DNA of 18,515 nucleotides from Flavobacteriaceae bacterium (GTDB lineage Bacteria > Bacteroidota > Bacteroidia > Flavobacteriales > Flavobacteriaceae). Position 1 is the stretch's first letter, and each line of letters starts with the position of its first letter. Where the stretch lies: NCBI GenBank assembly GCA_013042825.1, contig JABDPL010000070.1, forward strand, positions 1-18,515, given 5' to 3'. The notes under the pieces were generated by a model that was not told the DNA's origin, made no database searches, and worked only from the letters and a program-made list of their open reading frames with translations. A program made the translations under genes and the position numbers. Of this stretch, positions 7,156 to 14,708 are shown in pieces.

Positions 7156-7790
7156 AGCTCTTTTTTAAATAGATTTAATTTTTTGATGTTTTTTAATCCG
7201 GGTTTATCTTCAAACCTGCTGTTTATGTCAATAGCATGGCAATAAGCAGACAATTCACTCGCCATGAACGCTTTCAAATCTTCTACGGATTCAAGACCGA
7301 TCCCTCCACTCAGAAAGAACGGTTTTTTCATGTTGTAATCTGCGATCAGGTTCCAATCGAATGCAATACCGTTCCCACCGGGTAATTTCCCTTTGGTATC
7401 GAAAAGAAAATAATCCACCACATCCTCATATGCCTTTAAACCTCTGAAATCAAAGGATTCATCAACAGCAAAGGCCTTGATCAATTCAATATGATAGTCT
7501 GAGTTTTGGGATTCAAGTGCATCTCGTAAATCGTAACAGTATCCAGGGGTCTCATCTCCATGCAATTGAATAAGATCGAGATTAGCTGAGCTGCAAATGT
7601 CAATAATCTTTGCTGCGGATGCGTCGACAAATACCCCCACTTTTTTGTAAGATCCGGAGAATTGGGCCAGATCACCGACAAAATTCCTGGGTGAGCGCTC
7701 GTAAAAAATAAAACCTAAATACTCAGGTTCGAGCGCAACCACATCCGTAATATTATCCTGATATTTCATACCGCAAACCTTAAGCCTCAT
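7152..7790 (-). CDS. trpF: Phosphoribosylanthranilate isomerase
   Basis: The protein is 212 aa, a stand-alone TrpF, not fused to TrpC as in enterics. It carries out the Amadori rearrangement of phosphoribosylanthranilate to CdRP. The general base Cys6 is in RLKVCGMK, the general acid Asp131 in YFLFDTKGKLPGGNG, and the other barrel-end motifs GFIFYERSPRN, IQLHGDE and PFFLSGGIG are all present. The gene overlaps the end of trpC by 11 bases and ends in an ATGA overlap with trpB. Confidence 0.97.
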   Translation of the reverse strand: MRLKVCGMKYQDNITDVVALEPEYLGFIFYERSPRNFVGDLAQFSGSYKKVGVFVDASAAKIIDICSSANLDLIQLHGDETPGYCYDLRDALESQNSDYHIELIKAFAVDESFDFRGLKAYEDVVDYFLFDTKGKLPGGNGIAFDWNLIADYNMKKPFFLSGGIGLESVEDLKAFMASELSAYCHAIDINSRFEDKPGLKNIKKLNLFKKEL

Positions 7791-8571
7791 CGTCCAGTAC
7801 CTTTATTAGATTAGTTGCCGCAATACCGGGATTATCAGTTTTCATAAAGGATTCCCCGATCAGAAATCCACGATATCCAAATGATCTTAATTCAGTAATT
7901 ACCCGGGCTGAATGCAGACCGCTTTCAGAGACTTTTGTCATTGAATCCGGAATGATCTCACTCAAGCGCTTACTTGTATGTAGAGAAACATCGAAGGTCT
8001 TCAAATTCCTGTTATTTACACCAATCATATCGACCTCCGCATCAATTATATCCAGCAGTTCTTTTTCATTATGAACCTCCGCTAATACTTCGAGATTCAA
8101 TGACTTCGCAAGGCTGTTGAGTTCAGTAAAGGTTTTCGGTTCGAGTATCGCTGCAATAAGCAGTACCACATCGGCTCCAGCAGCTTTAGCCTCGATTATC
8201 TGATAGGGCTCGAGAACAAAGTCCTTTCTGAGCAGGGGGATTTCACAAGCCGCTCGCGCAATTTTCAGATCGTCGAGTGATCCACCAAAGAATGTACTAT
8301 CAGTAAGTACCGACATGCCACAGGCCCCTGCATGTTCATAGCCTCGAGCAACTTCATTGACGGTTGAACCTTGATTTATAACTGCCTTCGAAGGGGATCG
8401 CCGCTTGAATTCGGCAATTATACCTGAATGACTTGAGTTCAGCCTTTGTACTAAAGAAATGGTCTCACGATCGAACAGACGACTCCTTTCCATTTCCTTG
8501 AGCGGAACAATGGTTTTCTTGAGGTCGACTTCGAGTCGTTTTTGCCTGACTATGGTGTCGAGAATAGTCAT
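7780..8571 (-). CDS. trpC: Indole-3-glycerol-phosphate synthase
   Basis: The protein is 263 aa from the ATG at 8571. It closes the indole ring, turning CdRP into indole-3-glycerol phosphate with loss of CO2. Family marks are IIAEFKRRSPSK (catalytic Lys) near residue 55, LLRKDFVLEPYQI with the second catalytic Lys, VLAEVHNEKEL (catalytic Glu), IGVNNRNLKTF and VSESGLHS. The frame stays open upstream to 8703, but that extension lies inside trpD and adds a basic, low-quality stretch; the chosen start gives the normal MTILDTIV opening and an ATGA overlap with the trpD stop. It overlaps trpF by 11 bases at its end. Confidence 0.96.
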   Translation of the reverse strand: MTILDTIVRQKRLEVDLKKTIVPLKEMERSRLFDRETISLVQRLNSSHSGIIAEFKRRSPSKAVINQGSTVNEVARGYEHAGACGMSVLTDSTFFGGSLDDLKIARAACEIPLLRKDFVLEPYQIIEAKAAGADVVLLIAAILEPKTFTELNSLAKSLNLEVLAEVHNEKELLDIIDAEVDMIGVNNRNLKTFDVSLHTSKRLSEIIPDSMTKVSESGLHSARVITELRSFGYRGFLIGESFMKTDNPGIAATNLIKVLDDEA

Positions 8572-9560
8572 GAATTGAGGTCTATTAAGGTTTTTAAAGC
8601 CTCTGCGGCCTTCCCTGTGAGTAAGGATTCCCGGGCCTGTTCTATACCGACCAGGTGTTTGGTTTGACCGGCCGTTGCAATGGCCAGCCCGGCATTGGCG
8701 CAAACAACATTATTTTGAGCCTCAGTACCCTTGCCCTCGATCACATTCATAAAAATATCTGCGGCTTCCCTGACCGATCCGCCACCAAAGATCTCCGTTT
8801 TTTCAACAGCTTTCAAATTTATCGCTTCAGGCGAGAATATCTGTTCGCTGCGATTTGAAATAACCTTTGTATCGCCTGTTAATGAGATCTCGTCATATCC
8901 ATCCAGTGCATGCACAATGGCATAATTCATATCGGTTTCCTGGTAGAGGTAGCCATACAGCCGTAATAATTCAAGATTGAAAACACCTACCATTTGATGC
9001 TTTGGAAATGCCGGATTGACCATAGGGCCCAACATATTAAAAAAGGTTTTGACCCCGAGTTCCCTTCGTATAGGGGCGACATTTTTCATAGCCGGATGAA
9101 ACAGTGGAGCATGTAAAATACAGATTCCGGCTTTATCGATGCAGTTCTTTAAATAGTCTTCATCGCTGCTGAAAGCAACGCCTAAATATTCGAGAACATT
9201 TGAAGATCCGCAGGCCGAAGAAACACCATAATTCCCGTGTTTCGCAACTTTTATACCGGCGCCCGCGGTTACAAATGACGACAAGGTGGATATATTAAAT
9301 GTGTCTTTGCCATCCCCGCCTGTTCCGCAAAGATCGATGGCCCCGAAATCGCTTAGATCAATCGGAATACACAGTTCGAGCAAGGCTTCTCTGAAACCCT
9401 TTAATTCTTCAAGAGTGATGCTGCGCATCATATAAACAGTCAGAAATGAAGCGATCTGACTCTGGTTGAATTCCCCATTCGAGATCCGTACAAGAACGTC
9501 TCGCGCCTCCTGACTGCTAATACTTTCGTAATTTATAAGTCTGTTCAGTAATTCTTTCAT
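8568..9560 (-). CDS. trpD: Anthranilate phosphoribosyltransferase
   Basis: The protein is 330 aa, stand-alone (not fused to the glutaminase). It transfers the phosphoribosyl group of PRPP to anthranilate. The PRPP-binding signature CGTGGDGKDTFNIST covers residues 78-92, KHGN is at 107-110, and the conserved SSACGSSNVLEYLGV follows. NMLGPMVNP near residue 175 and an acidic metal-binding region further on also fit. The gene starts 2 bases after the trpG stop and ends by overlapping trpC. Confidence 0.97.
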   Translation of the reverse strand: MKELLNRLINYESISSQEARDVLVRISNGEFNQSQIASFLTVYMMRSITLEELKGFREALLELCIPIDLSDFGAIDLCGTGGDGKDTFNISTLSSFVTAGAGIKVAKHGNYGVSSACGSSNVLEYLGVAFSSDEDYLKNCIDKAGICILHAPLFHPAMKNVAPIRRELGVKTFFNMLGPMVNPAFPKHQMVGVFNLELLRLYGYLYQETDMNYAIVHALDGYDEISLTGDTKVISNRSEQIFSPEAINLKAVEKTEIFGGGSVREAADIFMNVIEGKGTEAQNNVVCANAGLAIATAGQTKHLVGIEQARESLLTGKAAEALKTLIDLNS

Positions 9561-9562
9561 AC

Positions 9563-10135
9563 CTATGATTTGATCCAGTTCTCCAACATTTTTTTTCCAT
9601 CCGGCGTCAGAACAGATTCCGGGTGGAATTGAACGCCTTTAACATCATGGGTTTTATGTCTGAGCGACATGACCTGGCCGTCTTCATCAAATGAAGTGGC
9701 TTCCAGCGTATCGGGTAGTTCCGGGTCTACCACCCAGGAGTGATATCTTCCAACTTCCAATATATTATTCAAACCCTTGAAAAGCGGTTCGTCCTCTACC
9801 GCAATTTGAACCGTTGTAGAAACCCCGTGATAAACTTCATCCAGGTTAATCAATTTCCCACCATAAACCTCGCCGATAGCCTGCTGTCCCAGGCAAACAC
9901 CCAGAATGCTTTTTGTCTCACCATAGGTTTCAATAATTGCTTTTAGCAATCCTGCCTCATCCGGTATTCCCGGCCCTGGGGAAAGCACGATCTTGTCGAA
10001 GGCTTGCACTTCGTCAAGGGTGAATTTATCATTGCGCTTTACGATCACTTCGCAACCGAGATCCTCGAGATAATGTACGAGGTTGTAAGTGAAGCTGTCA
10101 TAATTGTCTATTACCAGGACTTTCTTCATAATCAT
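9563..10135 (-). CDS. trpG: Anthranilate synthase component II (glutamine amidotransferase)
   Basis: The protein is 190 aa. It takes ammonia from glutamine and passes it to TrpE. The class-I amidotransferase triad is visible: Cys81 in GVCLGQQAIGE, and His171 and Glu173 in VQFHPESVLTPDG; the oxyanion motif SPGPG is at 52-56. The first ATG at 10135 overlaps the trpE stop (ATGA); a second at 10129 is also possible. Flavobacteria sometimes share this subunit with p-aminobenzoate synthesis, but the setting inside the trp operon points mainly to TrpG. Confidence 0.96.
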   Translation of the reverse strand: MIMKKVLVIDNYDSFTYNLVHYLEDLGCEVIVKRNDKFTLDEVQAFDKIVLSPGPGIPDEAGLLKAIIETYGETKSILGVCLGQQAIGEVYGGKLINLDEVYHGVSTTVQIAVEDEPLFKGLNNILEVGRYHSWVVDPELPDTLEATSFDEDGQVMSLRHKTHDVKGVQFHPESVLTPDGKKMLENWIKS

Positions 10136-11532
10136 AATTCTTCTGCCATTTCAATGGCACTGGTCAAAGCGCCCAACTTATTATAGACTTCCTGAAGTTC
10201 ATGTTCGGGATTCGATTTTGAAACCAAACCTGCACCTGCCTGCCAATGCAAGCGATGATCCATGCTGAGGAAGGTCCTGATCATAATGGCATGGTTAAAG
10301 TTCCCCTCAAAATCCATAAAACCCAAAGCCCCGCCATAGAAGCCGCGATTGGTCTTTTCGTAATCTTCTATAAGTTGCATGGCCCTGTGTTTTGGTGCAC
10401 CGCTCAAGGTTCCTGCCGGAAAAGTATCGGCTACCACCTGAATGGTTGATGTATCGGGATTCATCTGTCCGGTAACCTTACTAACCAAATGAATGACATG
10501 GGAGAAGAATTGTACTTCGCGATAGGTCTCCACGCTCACATCATACCCATGACGGCTTAGATCATTCCGGGCGAGATCTACCAGCATCACATGTTCGCTA
10601 TTTTCTTTATCGTCATCTACAAGCTTTTTAGCCAATTCGGCATCCTTGAGATCATTTCCCGTCCGCTTAAAGGTTCCCGCAATAGGGTGTATTTCCGACT
10701 GTCCATCCTGCACTATTAATTGTGCTTCCGGTGAACTTCCAAAGATCTTAAAGTCACCATAATCGAAATAGAAGAGATAAGGTGAAGGGTTTATACTACG
10801 CAATGCTCTATAAACATTAAATTCATCCCCTTTAAAACCCTGCTCAAATTTTCTCGATAGTACCAATTGAAAAACATCCCCTCTCGCACAATGCTTTTTA
10901 GCGAGTTTAACATGGGCCATATAATCTTCATCTGTCAGGTTTGACAGGATTTCTCCTTTCGCTGAGAAGGGATAGGAGGCAAAATTCTTCGCTTTGATCA
11001 GTTGATCGATCTCTTCAATATTGCTCTGGGTGTTATAACAATGGGCGAAAAGATAAGCTTCATTTTTAAAATGGTTGATCGCTATGATGTTTTGATAAAC
11101 CGCATAATACAAATCAGGAATAGCAATTCGTCCTGGTTTTTTGTCGATTTCGACCTCTTCAAAGTACCTTACGGCATCATAAGTCATATAACCGAAAACT
11201 CCATTATTAATAAATTTGAATCCGTTGTCGGATTCCACATTGAAGCGTTTGGTGAATTCATGAATCTCATGGATCACAGAAACTGAAGTCGCCTTGGTTT
11301 CCTGCGAACTTCCATCGGGAAAACTTTGAATTATGAGGTCATTTTCAACTTTTATCGAAGCAATGGGATTTGAGCATATATAGGAAAAGCTATTGTCATT
11401 GGCGTGATAATCACTACTTTCCAACAGGATGCTATTCGGGTATTTATCCCGAAGTTTCAAGTAAATACTGACCGGGGTTATGGTATCAGCCAGTATTTTT
11501 TTTGAGTGTGTTTGCAGATTAAAGCTTTTCAT
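10132..11532 (-). CDS. trpE: Anthranilate synthase component I
   Basis: The protein is 466 aa and converts chorismate plus ammonia to anthranilate, the first committed step. The N-terminal lobe carries LLESS (36-40), the place of the tryptophan-binding site in feedback-inhibited TrpE. The chorismate-binding domain shows GDVFQLVLSRKFE, FGSSPEAQLI, PIAGTFKRTG, SEHVMLVDLARNDLSR, AGTLSGAPKHRAMQLI and RGFYGGALGF, ending with AGAGLV and ELQEVYNKLGAL. These fit TrpE better than PabB, and the operon settles it. The ATG is only about 12 bases after the leader terminator hairpin, so expression depends on reading through that terminator. Confidence 0.97.
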   Translation of the reverse strand: MKSFNLQTHSKKILADTITPVSIYLKLRDKYPNSILLESSDYHANDNSFSYICSNPIASIKVENDLIIQSFPDGSSQETKATSVSVIHEIHEFTKRFNVESDNGFKFINNGVFGYMTYDAVRYFEEVEIDKKPGRIAIPDLYYAVYQNIIAINHFKNEAYLFAHCYNTQSNIEEIDQLIKAKNFASYPFSAKGEILSNLTDEDYMAHVKLAKKHCARGDVFQLVLSRKFEQGFKGDEFNVYRALRSINPSPYLFYFDYGDFKIFGSSPEAQLIVQDGQSEIHPIAGTFKRTGNDLKDAELAKKLVDDDKENSEHVMLVDLARNDLSRHGYDVSVETYREVQFFSHVIHLVSKVTGQMNPDTSTIQVVADTFPAGTLSGAPKHRAMQLIEDYEKTNRGFYGGALGFMDFEGNFNHAIMIRTFLSMDHRLHWQAGAGLVSKSNPEHELQEVYNKLGALTSAIEMAEEL

Positions 11533-11537
11533 AAATA

Positions 11538-11568
11538 TTAAAAAAGGCCTGTCGTGAATGACAAGCCT
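11538..11568 (-). terminator. trp operon attenuator: rho-independent terminator in the trpE leader
   Basis: Reading on the minus strand, AGGCTTGTC pairs with GACAGGCCT (9 bp, one G-T pair) around the six-base loop ATTCAC, and is followed by a run of T. It sits between the trp promoter and the trpE ATG, where no gene needs to end, so it can only act as a leader terminator. It would stop most transcripts when tryptophan is plentiful. Confidence 0.88.
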
Positions 11569-11602
11569 ATATATTGTTTTTATAATGACGACCTATTCAC
11601 GA
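11552..11602 (-). promoter_or_regulatory. Antiterminator pairing in the trp leader
   Basis: The minus-strand segment TCGTGAAT (11602-11595) is exactly complementary to ATTCACGA (11559-11552), which covers the loop and the first bases of the 3' arm of the terminator. Forming this 8-bp helix excludes the terminator. TCGTGAAT contains the TGA stop of the Trp-rich leader frame, so a ribosome finishing the leader would mask it, while one stalled at the Trp codons 18 or more bases upstream would leave it free. Confidence 0.7.
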
Positions 11603-11653
11603 AATCGAGTTCCGGGAATACCACCACCATGTATTTTTGTTTGTTAAATTCAA
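11597..11653 (-). CDS. Putative trp leader peptide with three consecutive Trp codons
   Basis: An 18-codon open frame, starting at TTG and ending at TGA, would read MNLTNKNTWWWYSRNSIS. The three TGG codons lie at 11629-11621. In classical attenuation such a run senses charged tRNA-Trp. Position fits: downstream of the promoter, upstream of the terminator, stop codon inside the antiterminator arm. Weak points are the TTG start, only a few bases from the expected transcription start, and an ATG at 11630 that opens an overlapping frame (MVVVFPELDF..., ending at 11580) in which the same bases read Val codons. No ATG exists in the Trp frame. Confidence 0.5.
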   Translation of the reverse strand: MNLTNKNTWWWYSRNSIS

Positions 11654-11662
11654 AACTGTTTC

Positions 11663-11693
11663 CAAAGATATAGATGAATTAGAGATCTGCAAA
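11663..11693 (-). promoter_or_regulatory. trp operon promoter (Bacteroidota sigma-ABfr type)
   Basis: On the minus strand, TTTG (11693-11690) and TATCTTTG (11670-11663) are separated by exactly 19 bases. This matches the Bacteroidota consensus TTTG-N19-TAnnTTTG with no mismatch. Transcription would begin near 11655-11658, about 125 bases before trpE, giving a leader that holds the Trp-codon frame and the attenuator. Confidence 0.8.
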
Positions 11694-11748
11694 CAAAAAA
11701 ATATAAAAAATAGATTGAATTCAATAAAAGATTTGTTTTTTCGGTAAA

Positions 11749-11760
11749 CAGCTTAAGCTG
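11749..11760. repeat. 12-bp perfect palindrome between divergent promoters
   Basis: CAGCTTAAGCTG is a perfect palindrome, placed about 55 bases upstream of the trp promoter -33 box and 43 bases before the GTG of the type IX-secreted protein. It could be an operator for either gene or chance; no T-tract follows. Confidence 0.3.
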
Positions 11761-11802
11761 CAGGGTTAATGGTAATTTTCTAACTTTATAAAAAATTGAT
11801 CT

Positions 11803-13539
11803 GTGATCAAAAGAGGTCTAATATTCGTTTGCCTCCTGATAGGTGCTATTCAGATTTTATATGCTCAGGACTGTCCTGACTTATTAGATCCCGCTAATGG
11901 CGCGGTAAATGTTCCTATTGATGCCACCATTAACTGGGAAACAGTAGAGGGGGTAACCGGTTATATCATATCAATCGGGACTACTCCGGGGGGTATTGAT
12001 ATCGTAAATGCCCAACCCACAGGGAGCATTCCAAGTTATACACCCGAGTTAGGACTACCCGATAACACCCTGGTTTATGTGACGATAACCCTATTTTATT
12101 TTAATCTGCCAGATATTGTTTGTCAAAGCCAATCCTTTCAAACTGAAGATATAGTTGTTCCACCCATTTGTACCGCTCTTACTTCCCCCTCAAACGGTGC
12201 GACAGATGTAAATATCGCGACAAATATCAATTGGTCATATGCTTTGGGGGCCACAGGTTATATTCTTACTGTCGGGACATCACCGGGATCAGGTGACCTG
12301 GTGAATAATTTGGACGTCGGAAATGCATTATCATATAATTTACAATCAGATCTTCCTCCTGAAACCGAGATATTCGTACGCATTATTCCCTACAACGAGA
12401 ATGGCCAACCATTAGGCTGTTCTGAAGAAAGTTTTACTACAGGGATTCTTGCGGCACTTCCCGATTGTACGACTGTGATCGATCCGCTCGACGGCGCCAT
12501 TAATGTACCTCTAACGCCCCTGATTGAATGGGAGGAGGTCGCAGGAGCTGCCGGTTACCTGGTTTATATCGGGACAACTCCATTTGAGAATGATATTCTT
12601 GATGGAGGAATATTCACTGAAACCTCAGCCTATGTTATCAACTTCGAGTCGAATACGGTTTACTTTATCAGAGTAGTTCCTTTTAATGCCTCAGGAGAGG
12701 CTCTCGGTTGTGTTCAGAGTTCATTTTCTACAATACTGGGCTGCGGACCCTTCCTGAATCCAGATACCGGTGATCTTGAAACTTTGAATCCGGAATTGAG
12801 TTTCCCCGATCAGGTAGGCATATGTCTTGATGCAATTCCCAACATCATTTACGCCACTGATATGGCTGATGGCTATCGCTGGTATCAGTACGATGACCAG
12901 GGTGAGCTTTTTCTTATATCAGAAGAATCGGAAGCAGAGATATCCGAGGTTGGATTGTATAGATATGAAGCCTATCTTACAAGTGATCAGGCGGGATTTA
13001 CTGTTGAATGCCCGAGCTTTAAGGATTTTACCGTGGTTTCTTCCGAACGTGCTAATATAAACGGCGTTAATTTAACAGATTCGCCGGTAAGCTTTGATCT
13101 TGAGGTAATCGTTTCAGGAATTGGAAATTATGAATTCAGTATAGGGTCTGAACTCGGCCCCTTTCAAGAAAGTAATGTTTTTAATGATATTCCGGAAAAT
13201 ACGAGTATGGTGTATGTTCGGGACAGAAATGGATGCGGCATTGCCACTTTTGATATTAGCAGCCTGATAATCAAAAAGGGATTTCCGAAATTCTTCACAC
13301 CCAATAACGATGGTATAAATGACAGCTGGCAATATATTGCCAATCAGGAGGACGGCTTTCAGCTTGAGATTATTTACATCTTTAACCGTTATGGAAAGCT
13401 TATCATATCCCTTGATCCGAATTCGGCCGGATGGACGGGTGAGGTCGATGGTTACAGGCTTCCAACGTCAGATTTTTGGTATAGGGCCGTCACAACTGAA
13501 GGCCGAAGTTTCTTTGGTCATTTTACATTAAGGCGCTAA
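11803..13539 (+). CDS. Type IX-secreted repeat protein with gliding-motility-type C-terminal domain
   Basis: The protein is 578 aa, starting at GTG, the only start that gives the signal peptide (residues 1-21, ending YAQ). Three repeats of about 99 residues begin at Cys24, Cys123 and Cys222. Each reads C..L..P.nGA.nV....I.W....GA.GY...iGT.P and ends with a second Cys (107, 206, 303) followed by an SF.T strand; they look like Ig/FN3-type modules. A different region with further Cys follows. The last about 88 residues (FFTPNNDGINDSWQ, then IYIFNRYGKLI, GWTGEVDGYRLPTSDFWY and GHFTLRR) are a type B T9SS sorting domain (gliding-motility-associated, CHU_C). The protein is therefore expected at the cell surface or secreted. 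Ligand unknown; adhesion is a common role for such repeats. Confidence 0.88.
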   Translation: MIKRGLIFVCLLIGAIQILYAQDCPDLLDPANGAVNVPIDATINWETVEGVTGYIISIGTTPGGIDIVNAQPTGSIPSYTPELGLPDNTLVYVTITLFYFNLPDIVCQSQSFQTEDIVVPPICTALTSPSNGATDVNIATNINWSYALGATGYILTVGTSPGSGDLVNNLDVGNALSYNLQSDLPPETEIFVRIIPYNENGQPLGCSEESFTTGILAALPDCTTVIDPLDGAINVPLTPLIEWEEVAGAAGYLVYIGTTPFENDILDGGIFTETSAYVINFESNTVYFIRVVPFNASGEALGCVQSSFSTILGCGPFLNPDTGDLETLNPELSFPDQVGICLDAIPNIIYATDMADGYRWYQYDDQGELFLISEESEAEISEVGLYRYEAYLTSDQAGFTVECPSFKDFTVVSSERANINGVNLTDSPVSFDLEVIVSGIGNYEFSIGSELGPFQESNVFNDIPENTSMVYVRDRNGCGIATFDISSLIIKKGFPKFFTPNNDGINDSWQYIANQEDGFQLEIIYIFNRYGKLIISLDPNSAGWTGEVDGYRLPTSDFWYRAVTTEGRSFFGHFTLRR

Positions 13540-13544
13540 AAGAA

Positions 13545-13568
13545 AAACTTCCGCCGCAGCGGAAGTTT
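13545..13568. terminator. Bidirectional rho-independent terminator
   Basis: AAACTTCCGC and GCGGAAGTTT form a perfect 10-bp stem with loop CGCA between two convergent genes. On the minus strand the stem is followed by TTCTTTT, a good T-tract for the MarR gene; on the plus strand by a shorter TTTCT for the secreted protein gene. Confidence 0.88.
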
Positions 13569-13616
13569 CTAATTACATGCTATTAACCAAAAAATGTAAT
13601 CAGGGAGAAATTGCTA

Positions 13617-14069
13617 TTAATGTCGCAGTTTTTCTAAGAGACCATTGAGCGTATTCATCTCCTCAACAGTTAAATTCTCCGTTGTTTTATTTTCGATATC
13701 ATCGATTAGAGGGTCGAGTTTAGATAGAATCTTGCGACCGTCTTTCGTGATGTGAATTTTTAATTTTCTTCTGTTTTCCATGTCGATTTCCCGATAAACA
13801 TATTTCTTTTTCACCAATTTATCCAGCAGTCGTGTAGTATTGCTGTTCTTATTTATCATACGCTCTTGAATCACCTTCTGTGACACTGGTTTCCCTTGCT
13901 GTCCGCGAAGGATACGAAGAACGTTATACTGCTGACTTGTCAGGTCATGAGGCTTTAACACCGAATTTATTCTGCCCAGAACATAATCTCCAGCGAACAT
14001 CGTATGGACAACGGTCTTTTTTGATGGATCCATATTTGAAGCGGTCTTCAGGATTTGTTCAATGGTCAT
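13617..14069 (-). CDS. MarR-family transcriptional regulator
   Basis: The protein is 150 aa from the ATG at 14069. The frame is open up to 14123, but that extension reads through the promoter and palindrome and adds an unlike hydrophobic stretch, so the MTIEQILKT start is preferred. The fold is a winged helix: LTSQQYNVLRILRG is the first helix of the domain, VSQKVIQERMINKNSNTTRLLDKLVKKKYV is the recognition region (described here in parts), and REIDMENRRKLKIHITKDG is the beta-wing with its Asp-x-x-x-Arg-Arg pattern. MarR proteins are dimers that usually repress their own and adjacent genes and respond to small ligands or oxidation. No Cys lies in the domain core, which speaks against an OhrR-type thiol switch. 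Divergent redox genes are plausible targets. Confidence 0.92.
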   Translation of the reverse strand: MTIEQILKTASNMDPSKKTVVHTMFAGDYVLGRINSVLKPHDLTSQQYNVLRILRGQQGKPVSQKVIQERMINKNSNTTRLLDKLVKKKYVYREIDMENRRKLKIHITKDGRKILSKLDPLIDDIENKTTENLTVEEMNTLNGLLEKLRH

Positions 14070-14084
14070 TTGTTTATACAACAA

Positions 14085-14101
14085 TTGTATATACAAATAT
14101 A
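14085..14101 (-). promoter_or_regulatory. MarR gene promoter -7 box overlapping a 12-bp palindrome (likely operator)
   Basis: TATATTTG (14101-14094, minus strand) matches the Bacteroidota -7 consensus TAnnTTTG. It overlaps TTGTATATACAA (14085-14096), a perfect palindrome, and a second TTGTATA follows 15 bases further on toward the gene. A clear -33 TTTG at the right distance is not seen. The overlap suggests autorepression by the MarR protein. Confidence 0.55.
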
Positions 14102-14200
14102 TAATATTTACATTCATGCACATGAATTTACTTTAAATTTTATCGATTAAAGTTGTGTTAAAACAATCGGCTGAAGATTTGGTTTTCTTAATTTTAGGGG

Positions 14201-14701
14201 ATGAAAATTTTCTTGTCAGCCTTTCTGCTCATTTTTATTTCTTCCTGCAATCAGGATCAAAAGCCGTTACAGGCATCGGATGAACTAGAAGTTTACGATT
14301 ATGCCGGCTTAGAACCTATGTTGAATAAGACTGACGACAAGACTTATGTGGTCAACTTCTGGGCAACCTGGTGTGCTCCATGTATTAAGGAGCTACCATA
14401 TTTTGAGCAATTGAATCGTGACTATTCCGGAAAAAATGTAGAGGTGATTCTCGTTAGTCTAGATTTTCCGCGCATGTACGACAAAAAGCTCAAACCCTAT
14501 ATAAAGGATAAAAACCTTAAATCCCGGGTAGTTGCTCTTAATGACCCTGATATGAATACCTGGATTCCTAAGGTTAATGAGGATTGGACCGGTTCTATTC
14601 CGGCCACCGTTATTTACAACAAGAATAAACGTCAGTTCTATGAGCGTTCATTTAATTATGAAGAACTGGTAACCGAATTAAGAAGCTTTATTGAAAACTA
14701 A
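14201..14701 (+). CDS. TlpA/thioredoxin-like lipoprotein
   Basis: The protein is 166 aa. The N-terminus MKIFLSAFLLIFISSC is a lipoprotein signal with lipidated Cys16 (ISSC). The thioredoxin fold follows with the active site WCAPC (Cys58 and Cys61) in VVNFWATWCAPCIKELP, and the cis-Pro region GSIPATVIY near residue 130. It is expected to reduce or exchange disulfides on the periplasmic face of an envelope membrane. It is divergent from the MarR gene and ends 7 bases before the next redoxin gene, so the two form a unit. Confidence 0.93.
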   Translation: MKIFLSAFLLIFISSCNQDQKPLQASDELEVYDYAGLEPMLNKTDDKTYVVNFWATWCAPCIKELPYFEQLNRDYSGKNVEVILVSLDFPRMYDKKLKPYIKDKNLKSRVVALNDPDMNTWIPKVNEDWTGSIPATVIYNKNKRQFYERSFNYEELVTELRSFIEN

Positions 14702-14708
14702 AACAAAT

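Noticed and set aside
8572..8703. N-terminal extension of trpC
   Set aside because: Lies entirely inside trpD and gives an atypical basic stretch; the ATG at 8571 gives the family start and an ATGA overlap.
14070..14123. N-terminal extension of the MarR protein
   Set aside because: Would be translated from the promoter and palindrome region; not part of the MarR fold.
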